Of a stretch of DNA of 64,000 bases, positions 20,763 to 29,990 are shown one piece after another. The DNA lies in NCBI GenBank assembly GCA_016719645.1, contig JADJYS010000002.1, positions 124,001-188,000 of the forward strand, written 5' to 3'. The position numbers and the translations under genes were made by a program. Numbering within the stretch: the first letter of the stretch is position 1; each line of letters begins with the position of its first letter. Below the pieces are notes generated by a model that searched no databases, was not told the DNA's origin, and saw only the letters and a list, made by a program, of their open reading frames with translations. This DNA comes from a bacterium. Its GTDB lineage: Bacteria > Krumholzibacteriota > Krumholzibacteriia > LZORAL124-64-63.

Positions 20763-22787
20763 ATGAGGCACGACCGCGCGCGCCTGTTCTGGATCTGCGT
20801 CGCCGCGGCCTTCGCCCTGCGCCTGCTCCACCTGTGGCTGATCCGCGACAACCCGCTCTTCGACCGGCCCATCATGGATGCGGCGTACCACGACCAGTGG
20901 GCCCGCGGGATCCTGGCGGGCACCTGGCCCGGACCCGAGCCGTTCTTCCGCGCACCGCTCTACATGTACCTGCTCGCGGCTTTGTATGCGGTGTTCGGCG
21001 GCGCCTTCTTGCCCGTCCTGGCCGTCCAGTCCCTGATCTCGGCGCTCGGCGCGGGGCTCGTGGCCCTCACCGCGGACCGGCTCTGGGGCCGGCGCGCGGG
21101 CTGGCTGGCCGGCCTGCTCTACGCCGGACTCTGGACCAGCATCTACTACGCGGCGGAGCTGCTGCTCGAGACCTTGCCGGTGACCCTCAACCTGCTGCTG
21201 CTCTGGCTGCTCCTGGACCGCGCCGCCGGGCGGCCCGGCTGGCGGCGGCTGGGGCTCGCCGGCCTGGTGCTGGGGCTGTCCGCCATCGCGCGACCCAACA
21301 TCCTGATCGTCGTGCCCGCCGTCGTCTGGTACCTGCTGCGCGGCGGCTTCCCGCGCCCGACGGCGCGCGGCTGGGCCGCGGCGGCGATCGGGCTGCTGCT
21401 GCCGATCCTGCCGGTGACCGTGTCCAACGCCGTGCGCGGCCACGACCTGGTCGCGATCGCGACCCAGGGCGGCGTCAACTTCTACATCGGGAACAACCCC
21501 GAATCGGACGGCCGCACGGCGATCGTGCCCGGCACGCGGCCGACCTGGCAGGGCGGCTACGACGACGCGATCGCGATGGCCGAGAAGGATGCCGGCCGCG
21601 ACCTGAAGCCCTCGGAGGTCGACCGCTGGTTCCTGCGCCGCGGCCTGGCGTTCTGGGCCCACGAGCCGCTCGCCGCGCTCGGCCTCTACGCCACCAAGCT
21701 GCGCCTGCTGCTGGCCGAGGGCGAGCGCTCCAACGACAAGTTCATCTATGCCTGGCGCGCGTGGTCGCCGCTGCTGCGCCTGCCGTTCTGGCCGGGCTGG
21801 ACGGTCGTGCTGGCGCTCGGGGCCCTGGGCTGGTGCCGGCGCGACGGCATCCCCGGCACGCGGCGCCTGACGCTGGGCGTGACGGCGCTCTACGCGGTGT
21901 CGATCCTGCTCTTCTTCGTCAACGCGCGCTTCCGGCTGCCGGTCGCCGCCCTGCTGACGATCCCCGCCGGCGCCGGCGCCGACGCCCTGTGGACCGCCCT
22001 GCGCCGGCGCCGCTGGCCGCACGGCCGGACCGGCCCGGCGATCGCGGCGCTGCTGGCGGCGGTGTCCCTGAGCGACCTGGCGACGTTCCGCGAGCACCGC
22101 ACCGAGATCAACCCCTTCCACCATTTCACGCTGGGCAACGCCTGGCTCGACAAGGGCCGGCTCGCGGACGCCGGCCGCGAGTACGGCGAGGCGCTCGCCA
22201 TCCAGCGCCGCGCGCCGCAGCCGCAGTTCGACCTGATCCGCGACAACCTCTACGAGTCGTTCGTCGGGCTGCGCCGGCGCGAGGGGCGCGACGACGAGGC
22301 GCTGCGCCTGGCCCGGGAGTGGGTCGACCTCGCGCCCGACGCCCAGGCGGGGCGGTTGTGGCTGGGCGAACTCCTGCTGGCGGCGGGGCGCCTGGACGAG
22401 GCGGCCGCGCACTACGAGATCGCCCTGCGGACCCGGCCCGACGACCCCCGGGCCCAGCTGGGCGAAGCCTGGGTGCTGCTGCAGCGGGGGGACGCCGGCG
22501 GCGCGCTGCGGCGCTTCCAGCAGATCGCGCGGCGCAACGGCGACATCCAGGCCCTCTTCGGCTCCGGGCTCGCGCTGGTGCAGCTGGGCCGCGACGGGGA
22601 GGCGGAGCCGGTGTTCCGGGACGTCCTGGCTCGTGAGCCGGGCTACTGGCAGGCCTGGGGCAATCTGGCGGAGATCCGCGACCGGGCCGGGCGCGTCGCC
22701 GAGGCGGGGGAGGCCTACCGGAAGTTGCTGCAGGCCCAGCCCGGGGACGCGCGGGCGCGCGCCTGGCTCGCCGCCCACCCTCAGTGA
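20763..22787 (+). CDS. GT-C glycosyltransferase (PMT/ArnT-like, GT39/83 type) with C-terminal TPRs
   Basis: Placed at ATG 20763 because GGAAGGGAAG precedes it, although the upstream frame is open. The 674-residue protein begins with a membrane helix and then a first periplasmic loop with PIMDAAYHDQWARGI and FFRAPLYMYLLA, where acidic residues near the N-terminus are the hallmark of dolichyl-phosphate mannosyltransferase-like enzymes. About ten membrane helices follow to residue ~430. A soluble C-terminal region carries TPRs (GNAWLDKGRLADAGREYGEA; LGELLLAAGRLDEAAAHYEIAL; NLAEIRDRAGRVAEAGEAYRKLL). It probably transfers a sugar from a polyprenyl donor to a protein or lipid on the periplasmic side. 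Confidence 0.75.
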   Translation: MRHDRARLFWICVAAAFALRLLHLWLIRDNPLFDRPIMDAAYHDQWARGILAGTWPGPEPFFRAPLYMYLLAALYAVFGGAFLPVLAVQSLISALGAGLVALTADRLWGRRAGWLAGLLYAGLWTSIYYAAELLLETLPVTLNLLLLWLLLDRAAGRPGWRRLGLAGLVLGLSAIARPNILIVVPAVVWYLLRGGFPRPTARGWAAAAIGLLLPILPVTVSNAVRGHDLVAIATQGGVNFYIGNNPESDGRTAIVPGTRPTWQGGYDDAIAMAEKDAGRDLKPSEVDRWFLRRGLAFWAHEPLAALGLYATKLRLLLAEGERSNDKFIYAWRAWSPLLRLPFWPGWTVVLALGALGWCRRDGIPGTRRLTLGVTALYAVSILLFFVNARFRLPVAALLTIPAGAGADALWTALRRRRWPHGRTGPAIAALLAAVSLSDLATFREHRTEINPFHHFTLGNAWLDKGRLADAGREYGEALAIQRRAPQPQFDLIRDNLYESFVGLRRREGRDDEALRLAREWVDLAPDAQAGRLWLGELLLAAGRLDEAAAHYEIALRTRPDDPRAQLGEAWVLLQRGDAGGALRRFQQIARRNGDIQALFGSGLALVQLGRDGEAEPVFRDVLAREPGYWQAWGNLAEIRDRAGRVAEAGEAYRKLLQAQPGDARARAWLAAHPQ

Positions 22788-22795
22788 GCTTCGCC

Positions 22796-22812
22796 GCCCG
22801 CCCGCAGCGGGC
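22796..22812. terminator. Short hairpin between convergent genes
   Basis: GCCCGC (22796-22801) and GCGGGC (22807-22812) form a 6-bp stem with a 5-base loop, just after the glycosyltransferase stop and before the queD stop. No U-run. Confidence 0.35.
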
Positions 22813-22824
22813 AGGGGCCGGCCG

Positions 22825-23184
22825 TCAGGGGCGGTACACGGCCGAGGTGTTCGCGGTCTCGCAGACCGTCACCTCGCACACCTCGGGCAGGGCGGCGGCG
22901 ATCTGCTCGTAGATCCAGCGGGCCATGACTTCCGCCGTCGGGTTCTCCAGACCCTCGATGTCGTTGAGGCAGAAGTGGTCCAGCCGCTTCTCGAGGGGCT
23001 TGAAGGCCGCCTTGATGTCGCCGAAATCCACGATCCAGCCGGAATCCGGGTCGACGTCGCCTTCCACCGCGATCGTGACGCTGTAGGTGTGACCGTGCAG
23101 GCGGCCGCACTTGTGCCCCTCCGGCACGCGGGGCAGCCAGTGGGCGGCGTCGAAGGTGAAGGTCTTGGTGATCCGGTGCGGCAT
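22825..23184 (-). CDS. queD: 6-carboxy-5,6,7,8-tetrahydropterin synthase
   Basis: A 119-residue protein of the QueD/PTPS family, which converts 7,8-dihydroneopterin triphosphate to 6-carboxytetrahydropterin in queuosine synthesis. Zinc ligands are His15 (FDAAHWL) and His30/His32 (RLHGH), the catalytic Cys is Cys26 in GHKCGRLHGH, and the substrate-binding Glu lies in VCETANTSA near the C-terminus. Length is typical of the single-domain enzyme. It is a lone gene on the minus strand; no other queuosine gene is in the window. Confidence 0.92.
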   Translation of the reverse strand: MPHRITKTFTFDAAHWLPRVPEGHKCGRLHGHTYSVTIAVEGDVDPDSGWIVDFGDIKAAFKPLEKRLDHFCLNDIEGLENPTAEVMARWIYEQIAAALPEVCEVTVCETANTSAVYRP

Positions 23185-23240
23185 GTCATCCTCCGGGAGG
23201 CCCCGCGGTCGGGGGCGGTGGGTCGCGTCGTCGCCGGCCC

Positions 23241-23269
23241 AGAATAGCCCATTCGGCCGGTCCTGCCAG
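23241..23269 (-). promoter_or_regulatory. Candidate queD promoter (minus strand)
   Basis: Read on the minus strand: CTGGCA (complement of 23264-23269), a 17-base spacer and TATTCT (complement of 23241-23246), about 57 bases before the queD start. Confidence 0.35.
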
Positions 23270-23363
23270 CGAATTCGCTCAACTGCGGCCGCGGCCGGCC
23301 GAAGAGCAGGGAGTGCGTCCGGGCGCGCCGCCGCGCCCGCGATCTCCAGCCGAGAGGGTCCCC

Positions 23364-24896
23364 GTGAGCCGATTCGACGCCGTCGTCGCCGACCGGATCG
23401 AGGCGAACCAGCAGCAGGCCGAGCTGTGCGCCGCGGCCGGCATCGATCCCCCGCCGCGCACCGCGGTCGAGATCGGCGCCGAGCAGCGGTACCAGGATCT
23501 CGTGCGCGCGCTCGCCGCGCTGGACGAAGCCGTCGAGAGCAGCGACGTCATGCAGGTCTTCCTGGACCTGGCCCGGCGGCAGGGCGCCCGCCTGCTGCTG
23601 CTGCGGCAGTGGAGCACCGGCCTGCGCATCCTGCTGGCCGAGGGGGTCGAGCTGCCGCCCCGCCTGATCGAACCGCGCTCGGCCAACCCGCGGGTGATGA
23701 CCAAGCGCGAGCACGACCTGTTCGACGTGCTCACCCGCGAACGCGTGGCCTACGCCGGCCCCGTCCCCGTCGAGCACGTGCCGCGCGAGCTGCTGGAGGC
23801 GCTGTCGGTGGGCGAGGACCAGACCGCGCTGATCATGCCGCTGCCCCTGCGCGGCAAGTGGTGCACCTACGTCTACCTGGACTGGTTGAGCTTCCAGGGC
23901 GAGCAGCTCGTGCAGGACGCGGCCCTGCTCGCGCGGCACGCGCTGCTGCGGCTGCACGCGCTGGAGCGCGACGCGCTGCCCCTGGGCAACGGCATGCGGG
24001 AGATCCTCGGCGCCGTCACCTCGCGGCGGCGGGAGCGCGAGCGCAACCACTTCGACGGGCTGCGCCCCGGCGACATCACGGCCCGCCAGGTCTACGACCA
24101 GGTCGGCGAGATGACGGTCATGCCGCAGGTGGCCGGGCGCCTGCTCGAGCTGATCAACGACCAGCGCACCACGCCGGGGATGCTGGAGAAGGAGATCGCC
24201 CGCGACCTCGTCCTGGCGGCGAGGCTGCTGCGGGTGGCCAACTCCTCGTTCTACGTCTCGGCGATCGAGATCCGCAGCATCCGCGACGCGGTCGTGCGCC
24301 TGGGCTTCAAGACGGTGCGCAACTGGGTGGTGGTCAACGCCTCGCGGTCGGCGTTCCCGGGCGTGGACACCAGCCCCCTGCTGCACCGCATCTGGCGGGA
24401 GTCCCTGCTCTCGGCCCTGGGCAGCCAGACCGTCGCCGAGCACCTCGGGGCCGAGGACCGCGAGGCCGTCTTCGTGGGCGGCCTGATGCAGAACATCGGC
24501 CAGCTGATCATGGCGCGCGCCCTGCCGGGCCTCTACGGCAAGCTGGTGGACGACGCCCGCCGCGAGGGCGTCGCGCTCTGGCGCGCCGAGCAGCGCACCC
24601 TGGGCTGGGACCACGGCGAACTGGGCGCCCTGCTGATCGCGGACTGGGGCCTCGGCGCCGAGCTGGCGCACGCCGTGCGGCGGCACCACGCCCTGGACGC
24701 CCAGCCGCCCGCGGGTTCGCTGGCGGCGATGATCGCGCTGGGCGAGGACCTGGCCGGGTGCGTGGAAGCCGACGAGGGCGGCGTGACCCTGGCCTTCCGC
24801 GACAGCCTGGCGGCGCCCCGCCTCGGCGTGGACCTGCCCCGCTTCCGGGAGCTGGCCGAGCGCCTGCGCGGCGTGGACGTGGAGTCCTGCCTGTAG
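23364..24896 (+). CDS. HDOD-domain signalling protein
   Basis: GTG 23364 follows GAGAGGG. The 510-residue protein has an N-terminal sensory-like region of about 230 residues (helix, then a GAF-like alpha/beta segment with EDQTALIMPLPLRGKWCTYVYLD) and then an HDOD domain (~255-460): MTVMPQVAGRLLELINDQRTT, LRVANSSFYVSAIEIRSIRDAVVRLG, and VGGLMQNIGQLIMARALP in place of an intact HD pair. HDOD proteins lack phosphodiesterase activity and act in signal networks. No partner gene is adjacent. It ends 20 bases from the convergent tdk. Confidence 0.8.
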   Translation: MSRFDAVVADRIEANQQQAELCAAAGIDPPPRTAVEIGAEQRYQDLVRALAALDEAVESSDVMQVFLDLARRQGARLLLLRQWSTGLRILLAEGVELPPRLIEPRSANPRVMTKREHDLFDVLTRERVAYAGPVPVEHVPRELLEALSVGEDQTALIMPLPLRGKWCTYVYLDWLSFQGEQLVQDAALLARHALLRLHALERDALPLGNGMREILGAVTSRRRERERNHFDGLRPGDITARQVYDQVGEMTVMPQVAGRLLELINDQRTTPGMLEKEIARDLVLAARLLRVANSSFYVSAIEIRSIRDAVVRLGFKTVRNWVVVNASRSAFPGVDTSPLLHRIWRESLLSALGSQTVAEHLGAEDREAVFVGGLMQNIGQLIMARALPGLYGKLVDDARREGVALWRAEQRTLGWDHGELGALLIADWGLGAELAHAVRRHHALDAQPPAGSLAAMIALGEDLAGCVEADEGGVTLAFRDSLAAPRLGVDLPRFRELAERLRGVDVESCL

Positions 24897-24902
24897 GGGG
24901 GG

Positions 24903-24916
24903 GAGCCGACGACGGC

Positions 24917-24918
<2 letters not shown>
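24903..24918. terminator. Hairpin between HDOD gene and tdk
   Basis: GAGCCG (24903-24908), loop ACGA and CGGCTC (24913-24918) sit exactly between the convergent stops and could end transcription on both strands. Confidence 0.4.
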
Positions 24919-25501
<583 letters not shown>

Positions 25502-25618
25502 CGCGCCTCCGTGGTCCGCGGACGGGGGCCGCGCGCCCCCGGGACGGTCCGCAATGTACGCGAGGCGGCCGGGATTGACCAGCACGGTTTCCCGGGTCCC
25601 CGCCGCGGCGCTTGGCCC

Positions 25619-25646
25619 TTGCGCCCGCGCGGCCGGATGCTATGAT
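25619..25646 (+). promoter_or_regulatory. Promoter of the btpA-rfbB operon, near-leaderless
   Basis: TTGCGC (25619-25624), a 16-base spacer and TATGAT (25641-25646). The -10 box ends only six bases before ATG 25653 and no Shine-Dalgarno site is present, so the transcript is probably leaderless. Confidence 0.55.
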
Positions 25647-25652
25647 CGGCCC

Positions 25653-26492
25653 ATGTGGAACCGCGCGACATTCCGGCTCCTGCTGCCGGTCCCGATCATC
25701 GGCATGGTCCATTGCCGCGCCCTGCCCGGCGCTCCGGGCTGGGAGGGCGACATGGCCGCCGTCGTGGCGTCGGCGCTGGCCGACGCGCGGGCGCTGGCCG
25801 GGGGCGGCGTCGGCGCGCTCATGCTCGAGAACTACCACGACATCCCGTTCTTCCCGCGGGAAGTGCCGGCCGAGACCACGGCCGCCCTGACCCGCGTCGC
25901 GGCCTCCCTGCGCGACGCCTGCCCGGACCTGCCGCTGGGGATCAACGTGCTGCGCAACGACGCGCACGCCGCCCTGGCCGTGGCCGCCGCGGTCGGGGCC
26001 GCCTTCGTGCGGGTCAACGTGCTGGTCGGGGCGGCGGTCACCGACCAGGGCCTGATCGAGGGGCGGGCCGCCGAGGTGCTGCGCCTGCGCCGGCAGCTGG
26101 CGCCGGACGTCGGCATCCTGGCCGACGTGCGCGTCAAGCACGCCGCGCCCCTGGCCGCGCGGCCCCTGGCCGACGAGGTCGCCGACCTGCGCCGCCGCGG
26201 CGGCGCCGACGCCTTGATCGTTTCGGGGGCGGCGACGGGCTCCCCGGCCGACCCCGCCGAGCTGCGCGCCGTGCGCGAGGCCGAACCCGACGCGCCGCTG
26301 CTGGTCGGCAGCGGCCTGACCTCCCGCAACGTCGCCCTCTACGCCCCCTACTGCGACGGCTGCATCGTCGGCACGTCCCTGCAGGCCGCCGGCCCCGACG
26401 GCCGCCCGCGGATCGACGCCGAACTGGCGGCGGCCTTCACCACGGCTTTCACCGCGGCCCTCGCCGGCGCCGCGACCGAGGACGGAAGATGA
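25653..26492 (+). CDS. BtpA/SgcQ family TIM-barrel protein
   Basis: A 279-residue protein with the BtpA-family N-terminal signature PIIGMVHCRALPGAPGW. Alternating strands and helices of a TIM barrel follow (GALMLENYHDIPFF, GINVLRNDAHAALAVAAAVGA, VGILADVRVKHA, DALIVSGAATGSPAD, GCIVGTSLQ). BtpA was named for a role in photosystem I stability in cyanobacteria, and SgcQ-like members occur widely with no proven reaction. Nothing photosynthetic is near, so a metabolic barrel enzyme is more likely. Its TGA overlaps the rfbB ATG (ATGA). Confidence 0.85.
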   Translation: MWNRATFRLLLPVPIIGMVHCRALPGAPGWEGDMAAVVASALADARALAGGGVGALMLENYHDIPFFPREVPAETTAALTRVAASLRDACPDLPLGINVLRNDAHAALAVAAAVGAAFVRVNVLVGAAVTDQGLIEGRAAEVLRLRRQLAPDVGILADVRVKHAAPLAARPLADEVADLRRRGGADALIVSGAATGSPADPAELRAVREAEPDAPLLVGSGLTSRNVALYAPYCDGCIVGTSLQAAGPDGRPRIDAELAAAFTTAFTAALAGAATEDGR

Positions 26493-27514
26493 AACTCCTG
26501 GTGACGGGCGGCGCCGGCTTCATCGGCGCCAACTACGTGCGGATGCTCCTGGAGCGCGGCGGCGACCGGGTCGTGAACCTCGACCTGCTGACCTACGCCG
26601 GCAACCTGGAGAACCTGGCGGGCTGCGAGGACCGTCCCGACTACCGGTTCGTGCGCGGCGACGTGCGCGACCGCGCCCTGCTGGACCGCCTGCTGGCCGA
26701 GGAGCGCATCGAAGCGGTGGTCCACTTCGCCGCCGAGAGCCACGTCGACCGCTCCATCGACGACCCGCGCGAGTTCCTCGACAGCAACATCCTGGGCACC
26801 CAGACGCTGCTGGAGTCCGCGCGCCGCGCCGGGGTCGCGCGCTTCCTGCAGGTCTCCACCGACGAGGTCTACGGTTCGCTGGGGCCGACCGGGCTGTTCA
26901 CCGAGGACTCGCCGCTGGCGCCGAACTCGCCGTACGCCGCGAGCAAGGCGGCGGCCGACCTGGTGTGCCGCGCCTACCACCACACCTACGGTTTCCCGGT
27001 CCTGGTCACGCGCTGCAGCAACAACTACGGCCCCTACCAGTTTCCCGAGAAGCTGATCCCCCTGATGATCGCCAACGCGCTCGAGGGCCGGCCGCTGCCG
27101 GTCTACGGCGACGGCCGCAACGTCCGCGACTGGCTCTACGTGCGGGACCACTGCGAAGCCGTCGACGCCGTCCTGCGCCGCGGCCGTCCCGGCGAGGTCT
27201 ACAACGTCGGCGGCAACAACGAGATGCAGAACATCCAGATCGTGCGCCTGCTGCTGGAGCTGCTGGGCCTCGACGAGTCCCGGATCACCTTCGTGAAGGA
27301 CCGGCCCGGCCACGACCGGCGCTACGCGATCGACGCCACCCGCATCCGCGACGAGCTGGGCTGGGCGCCGCGCCACCGTTTCCGCGAAGGCATCCGCGCG
27401 ACGGTCGACTGGTACCTGGCGAACCGCGCCTGGTGGGAGAAGGTGCGCAGCGGCGCCTACCGCGAGTACTACGACCGCCTGTACGGCGCCGGGGGCCGCC
27501 ACACCTCGACATGA
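26489..27514 (+). CDS. rfbB: dTDP-glucose 4,6-dehydratase
   Basis: A 341-residue extended short-chain dehydrogenase that converts dTDP-glucose to dTDP-4-keto-6-deoxyglucose for rhamnose and other deoxysugars. The NAD site is GGAGFIG (7-13), the catalytic trio Thr124-Asp125-Glu126 lies in STDEVYG, and the Tyr149-x3-Lys153 pair in YAASK. Further family marks are NNYGPYQFPEKLIPLMI and GDGRNVRDWLYVRDHC. The other rhamnose genes are not in the window. It is joined to both neighbours by 4-base ATGA overlaps. Confidence 0.95.
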   Translation: MKLLVTGGAGFIGANYVRMLLERGGDRVVNLDLLTYAGNLENLAGCEDRPDYRFVRGDVRDRALLDRLLAEERIEAVVHFAAESHVDRSIDDPREFLDSNILGTQTLLESARRAGVARFLQVSTDEVYGSLGPTGLFTEDSPLAPNSPYAASKAAADLVCRAYHHTYGFPVLVTRCSNNYGPYQFPEKLIPLMIANALEGRPLPVYGDGRNVRDWLYVRDHCEAVDAVLRRGRPGEVYNVGGNNEMQNIQIVRLLLELLGLDESRITFVKDRPGHDRRYAIDATRIRDELGWAPRHRFREGIRATVDWYLANRAWWEKVRSGAYREYYDRLYGAGGRHTST

Positions 27515-28206
27515 ACCGGCGCGCACAGTTGCCCGACGGACGCCTGCTGCGTCTGGACGACGGCCTGCTCGGCGTGTTGCGGGCCGGCGTGCTCACCGTC
27601 GACGGTGTGGCGGTGCGCGAGGAGCCTGCGGTCTGGGAAGAGACCGCGTCGCTGGGCGCGCAGATGCGGGCGCGCTACGCGTCCTGCGCCCCGAGCGACA
27701 TCCCCGGCCTGCGCGAGGCCCGCGACCTCTACAACGCCTTCGGCATGGAACCCACCCGCCACCGTCCCAGCAGCGAGGCCCTGCTGCGGCGCGTCCTGCA
27801 GGGCAAGGACCTCTACCGCCTCAACAACGTCGTGGACACCTGCAACCTGGCCAGCCTGGAGTTCCTGCTGCCGATCGGCCTGTACGACCGCGACCTCGTG
27901 CGCGGCGACGTGACGCTGCGGCTCGGCCGCGAGGGGGAGGAGTACCCCGGCATCCGCAAGGGGCCGGTCCACCTCGCGGGCCGCCTCGGCCTCTTCGACG
28001 ACGGCGGCGGCTTCGGCTCTCCCACCAGCGATTCCCAGCGCACGTGCGTCCACGCCGGGACGACCCGGCTGCTGGCGGTGATCATGTCCACCCGCGCCTT
28101 CGCGCCGGACGCGATGGGCGCCTGCGTGTCGCGCTTCGGCGAACTCCTGGTGCGGCACTGCGGCGGCGCGGTGACGTTCGCCGGGCTGCTGGACGGCGGG
28201 TCGTGA
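27511..28206 (+). CDS. Stand-alone B3/B4 tRNA-binding domain protein
   Basis: A 231-residue protein resembling the B3/B4 editing domain of phenylalanyl-tRNA synthetase beta chain, with RPSSEALLRRVLQGKDLYR and LNNVVDTCNLASLEFLLPIG followed by IRKGPVHLAGRLGLFDD. Free-standing B3/B4 proteins occur widely and are suspected to act in trans on mischarged tRNA or amino-acid metabolism; no reaction is assured. The start overlaps the rfbB stop (ATGA), and its own stop overlaps the next start (GTGA). Confidence 0.8.
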   Translation: MNRRAQLPDGRLLRLDDGLLGVLRAGVLTVDGVAVREEPAVWEETASLGAQMRARYASCAPSDIPGLREARDLYNAFGMEPTRHRPSSEALLRRVLQGKDLYRLNNVVDTCNLASLEFLLPIGLYDRDLVRGDVTLRLGREGEEYPGIRKGPVHLAGRLGLFDDGGGFGSPTSDSQRTCVHAGTTRLLAVIMSTRAFAPDAMGACVSRFGELLVRHCGGAVTFAGLLDGGS

Positions 28207-29921
28207 ACGCCGGGGCGCGGTTGCGCGCGGTCGTCGGTTGCCTGCTGCCGGCGGCGCTGGCTTGCCTGGCGGGCTGCGGCGACCATCGGGACCGGGACGA
28301 GGCGCGCCAGGGCGCGGTCGCCACGGCCCACCCGCTGGCCACCCGCGCGGCCGTCGAGGTCCTGCGCGACGGCGGCAACGCCGCCGACGCCGCGGTGGCG
28401 GCGGCCTTCGCGCTGGCGGTCGTCGAGCCCTACTCCTCGGGCCTCGGCGGCGGCGGCTTCCTCGTGGCCCACCTCGCCGACGGCGCCGACCTCGCCCTGG
28501 ACGCGCGCGAGACCGCGCCCGCCGCCGCGCACCGCGACATGTTCCTGCGCGACGGCGCCGCGGATCCCCTGGCGAGCCGCGACGGCGCGCTCGCGGTGGC
28601 GACGCCGGGCCTGGTCCGCGGCCTCGAGACGTTCCACCGCCGCTGCGGCCGGCTGCCCTGGGCGCGGCTCGTCGCGCCGGCGGTCGCGCTCGCCGGCGAC
28701 GGCTTCCCGGCCGACAGCCTGCTGTGCGCGCGTCTGCGCGACAACGCGGCGCGCCTGGACGCGACGGCCCGCGCCGTGTTCCTGCGCGACGGCGTCGCCC
28801 CCGCCGCCGGGGACACGCTGCGGCAGCCGGATCTGGCGCGCACCCTCGCCGCGATCCGCGACGGCGGCGCCGACGCCTTCCACGCCGGCGGCCTCGCCGC
28901 CGCCGTCGCCGCCGCCGTCGCGCGCGCGGGCGGCGTCCTGACCGCGGCCGACCTGGCCGGATATCGCCCGGTCTGGCGCGAGCCGCTGCGCGGCCGCTAC
29001 CGCGGCTGCGAGGTCGTCGCCATGCCGCCGCCGAGTTCCGGCGGCGTGCTGCTGCTCGCGATGCTCAACCTGCTGGAGCCCCGCGATCTGGGCGCCCTGC
29101 CGCGGGACGGCGCCGTCCTGGCCCACCTGCTGGCCGAGGCCATGTCCTTCGCCTTCGCCGACCGCAGCCGCTGGCTCGGCGATCCCGACGCCGTGGCGAT
29201 CCCGGTGGCGTGGCTCACCTCGCGCGAGCGCGCCGACTCGCTGCGCGCGCTGATCCGCCCGGACGCCGTCGTCCCCTGGCAGAGCCTCGGCGGCGCCGCC
29301 GTCGCGCCGCCCGGGCCCGACCACACCACGCACCTCAGCGTCGTCGACGCCGACGGCGCCGCCGTCGCCGCGACCCTGACGATCAACCTGAGCTTCGGTT
29401 CCGGGATGATGGCGCCGGGCACCGGGATCGTCCTGAACGACGAGATGGACGACTTCGCCGCGGCGCCGGGCGCGCCCAACGCCTTCGGCCTGCCGGGCGG
29501 GGAGGCCAACGCCGTGGCGGCCGGCCGCCGTCCGCTGTCGAGCATGACCCCGACGATCCTGCTGCGCGACGGCCGTGTCGTGCTGGTCACCGGCAGCCCC
29601 GGGGGTTCGCGCATCATCACCACGACGCTGCAGACGATCATCAACGTCGTGGATTTCGGGATGGACGCGGCGCAGGCCGTCGCGCGCCCGCGGCTGCACC
29701 AGCAGTGGTGGCCGCCGGTGCTCTACGTCGAGGCGGGCGCGGTCGGCGCGGCGGCGCGCGACACCCTCGCCGCCATCGGCCATGTCCTGGAGACGGTGCC
29801 GTCCCTGGGCAACGCCCAGCTGGTGGCCGCCGATCCCGCGAGCGGGGAACTGCGGGGCGCCAGCGATCCGCGCGGCGTCGGCGCGGCCGCCGGCACGGGG
29901 GAGCGCGACCGCGGCCGCTAG
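28203..29921 (+). CDS. ggt: Gamma-glutamyltransferase, predicted lipoprotein
   Basis: A 572-residue gamma-glutamyl transpeptidase/hydrolase. The N-terminal signal ends in a lipobox (LAGC, Cys25). The family core follows: ATAHPLATRAAVEVLRDGGNAADAAVA, YSSGLGGGGFLV, and the autocleavage site DHTTHLSVVD, where the Thr near residue 375 becomes the nucleophile of the small subunit. The GSPGGSRI loop is present. It probably degrades glutathione or gamma-glutamyl peptides in the periplasm. GTG 28203 overlaps the previous stop. Last gene of the btpA operon. Confidence 0.92.
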   Translation: MNAGARLRAVVGCLLPAALACLAGCGDHRDRDEARQGAVATAHPLATRAAVEVLRDGGNAADAAVAAAFALAVVEPYSSGLGGGGFLVAHLADGADLALDARETAPAAAHRDMFLRDGAADPLASRDGALAVATPGLVRGLETFHRRCGRLPWARLVAPAVALAGDGFPADSLLCARLRDNAARLDATARAVFLRDGVAPAAGDTLRQPDLARTLAAIRDGGADAFHAGGLAAAVAAAVARAGGVLTAADLAGYRPVWREPLRGRYRGCEVVAMPPPSSGGVLLLAMLNLLEPRDLGALPRDGAVLAHLLAEAMSFAFADRSRWLGDPDAVAIPVAWLTSRERADSLRALIRPDAVVPWQSLGGAAVAPPGPDHTTHLSVVDADGAAVAATLTINLSFGSGMMAPGTGIVLNDEMDDFAAAPGAPNAFGLPGGEANAVAAGRRPLSSMTPTILLRDGRVVLVTGSPGGSRIITTTLQTIINVVDFGMDAAQAVARPRLHQQWWPPVLYVEAGAVGAAARDTLAAIGHVLETVPSLGNAQLVAADPASGELRGASDPRGVGAAAGTGERDRGR

Positions 29922-29990
29922 GGGTGGTCGCCGGGACAGCTCCCGTCTATCCTGGCCCCATCCACCCGCTCGCGAAAGGAACGGTCGACG

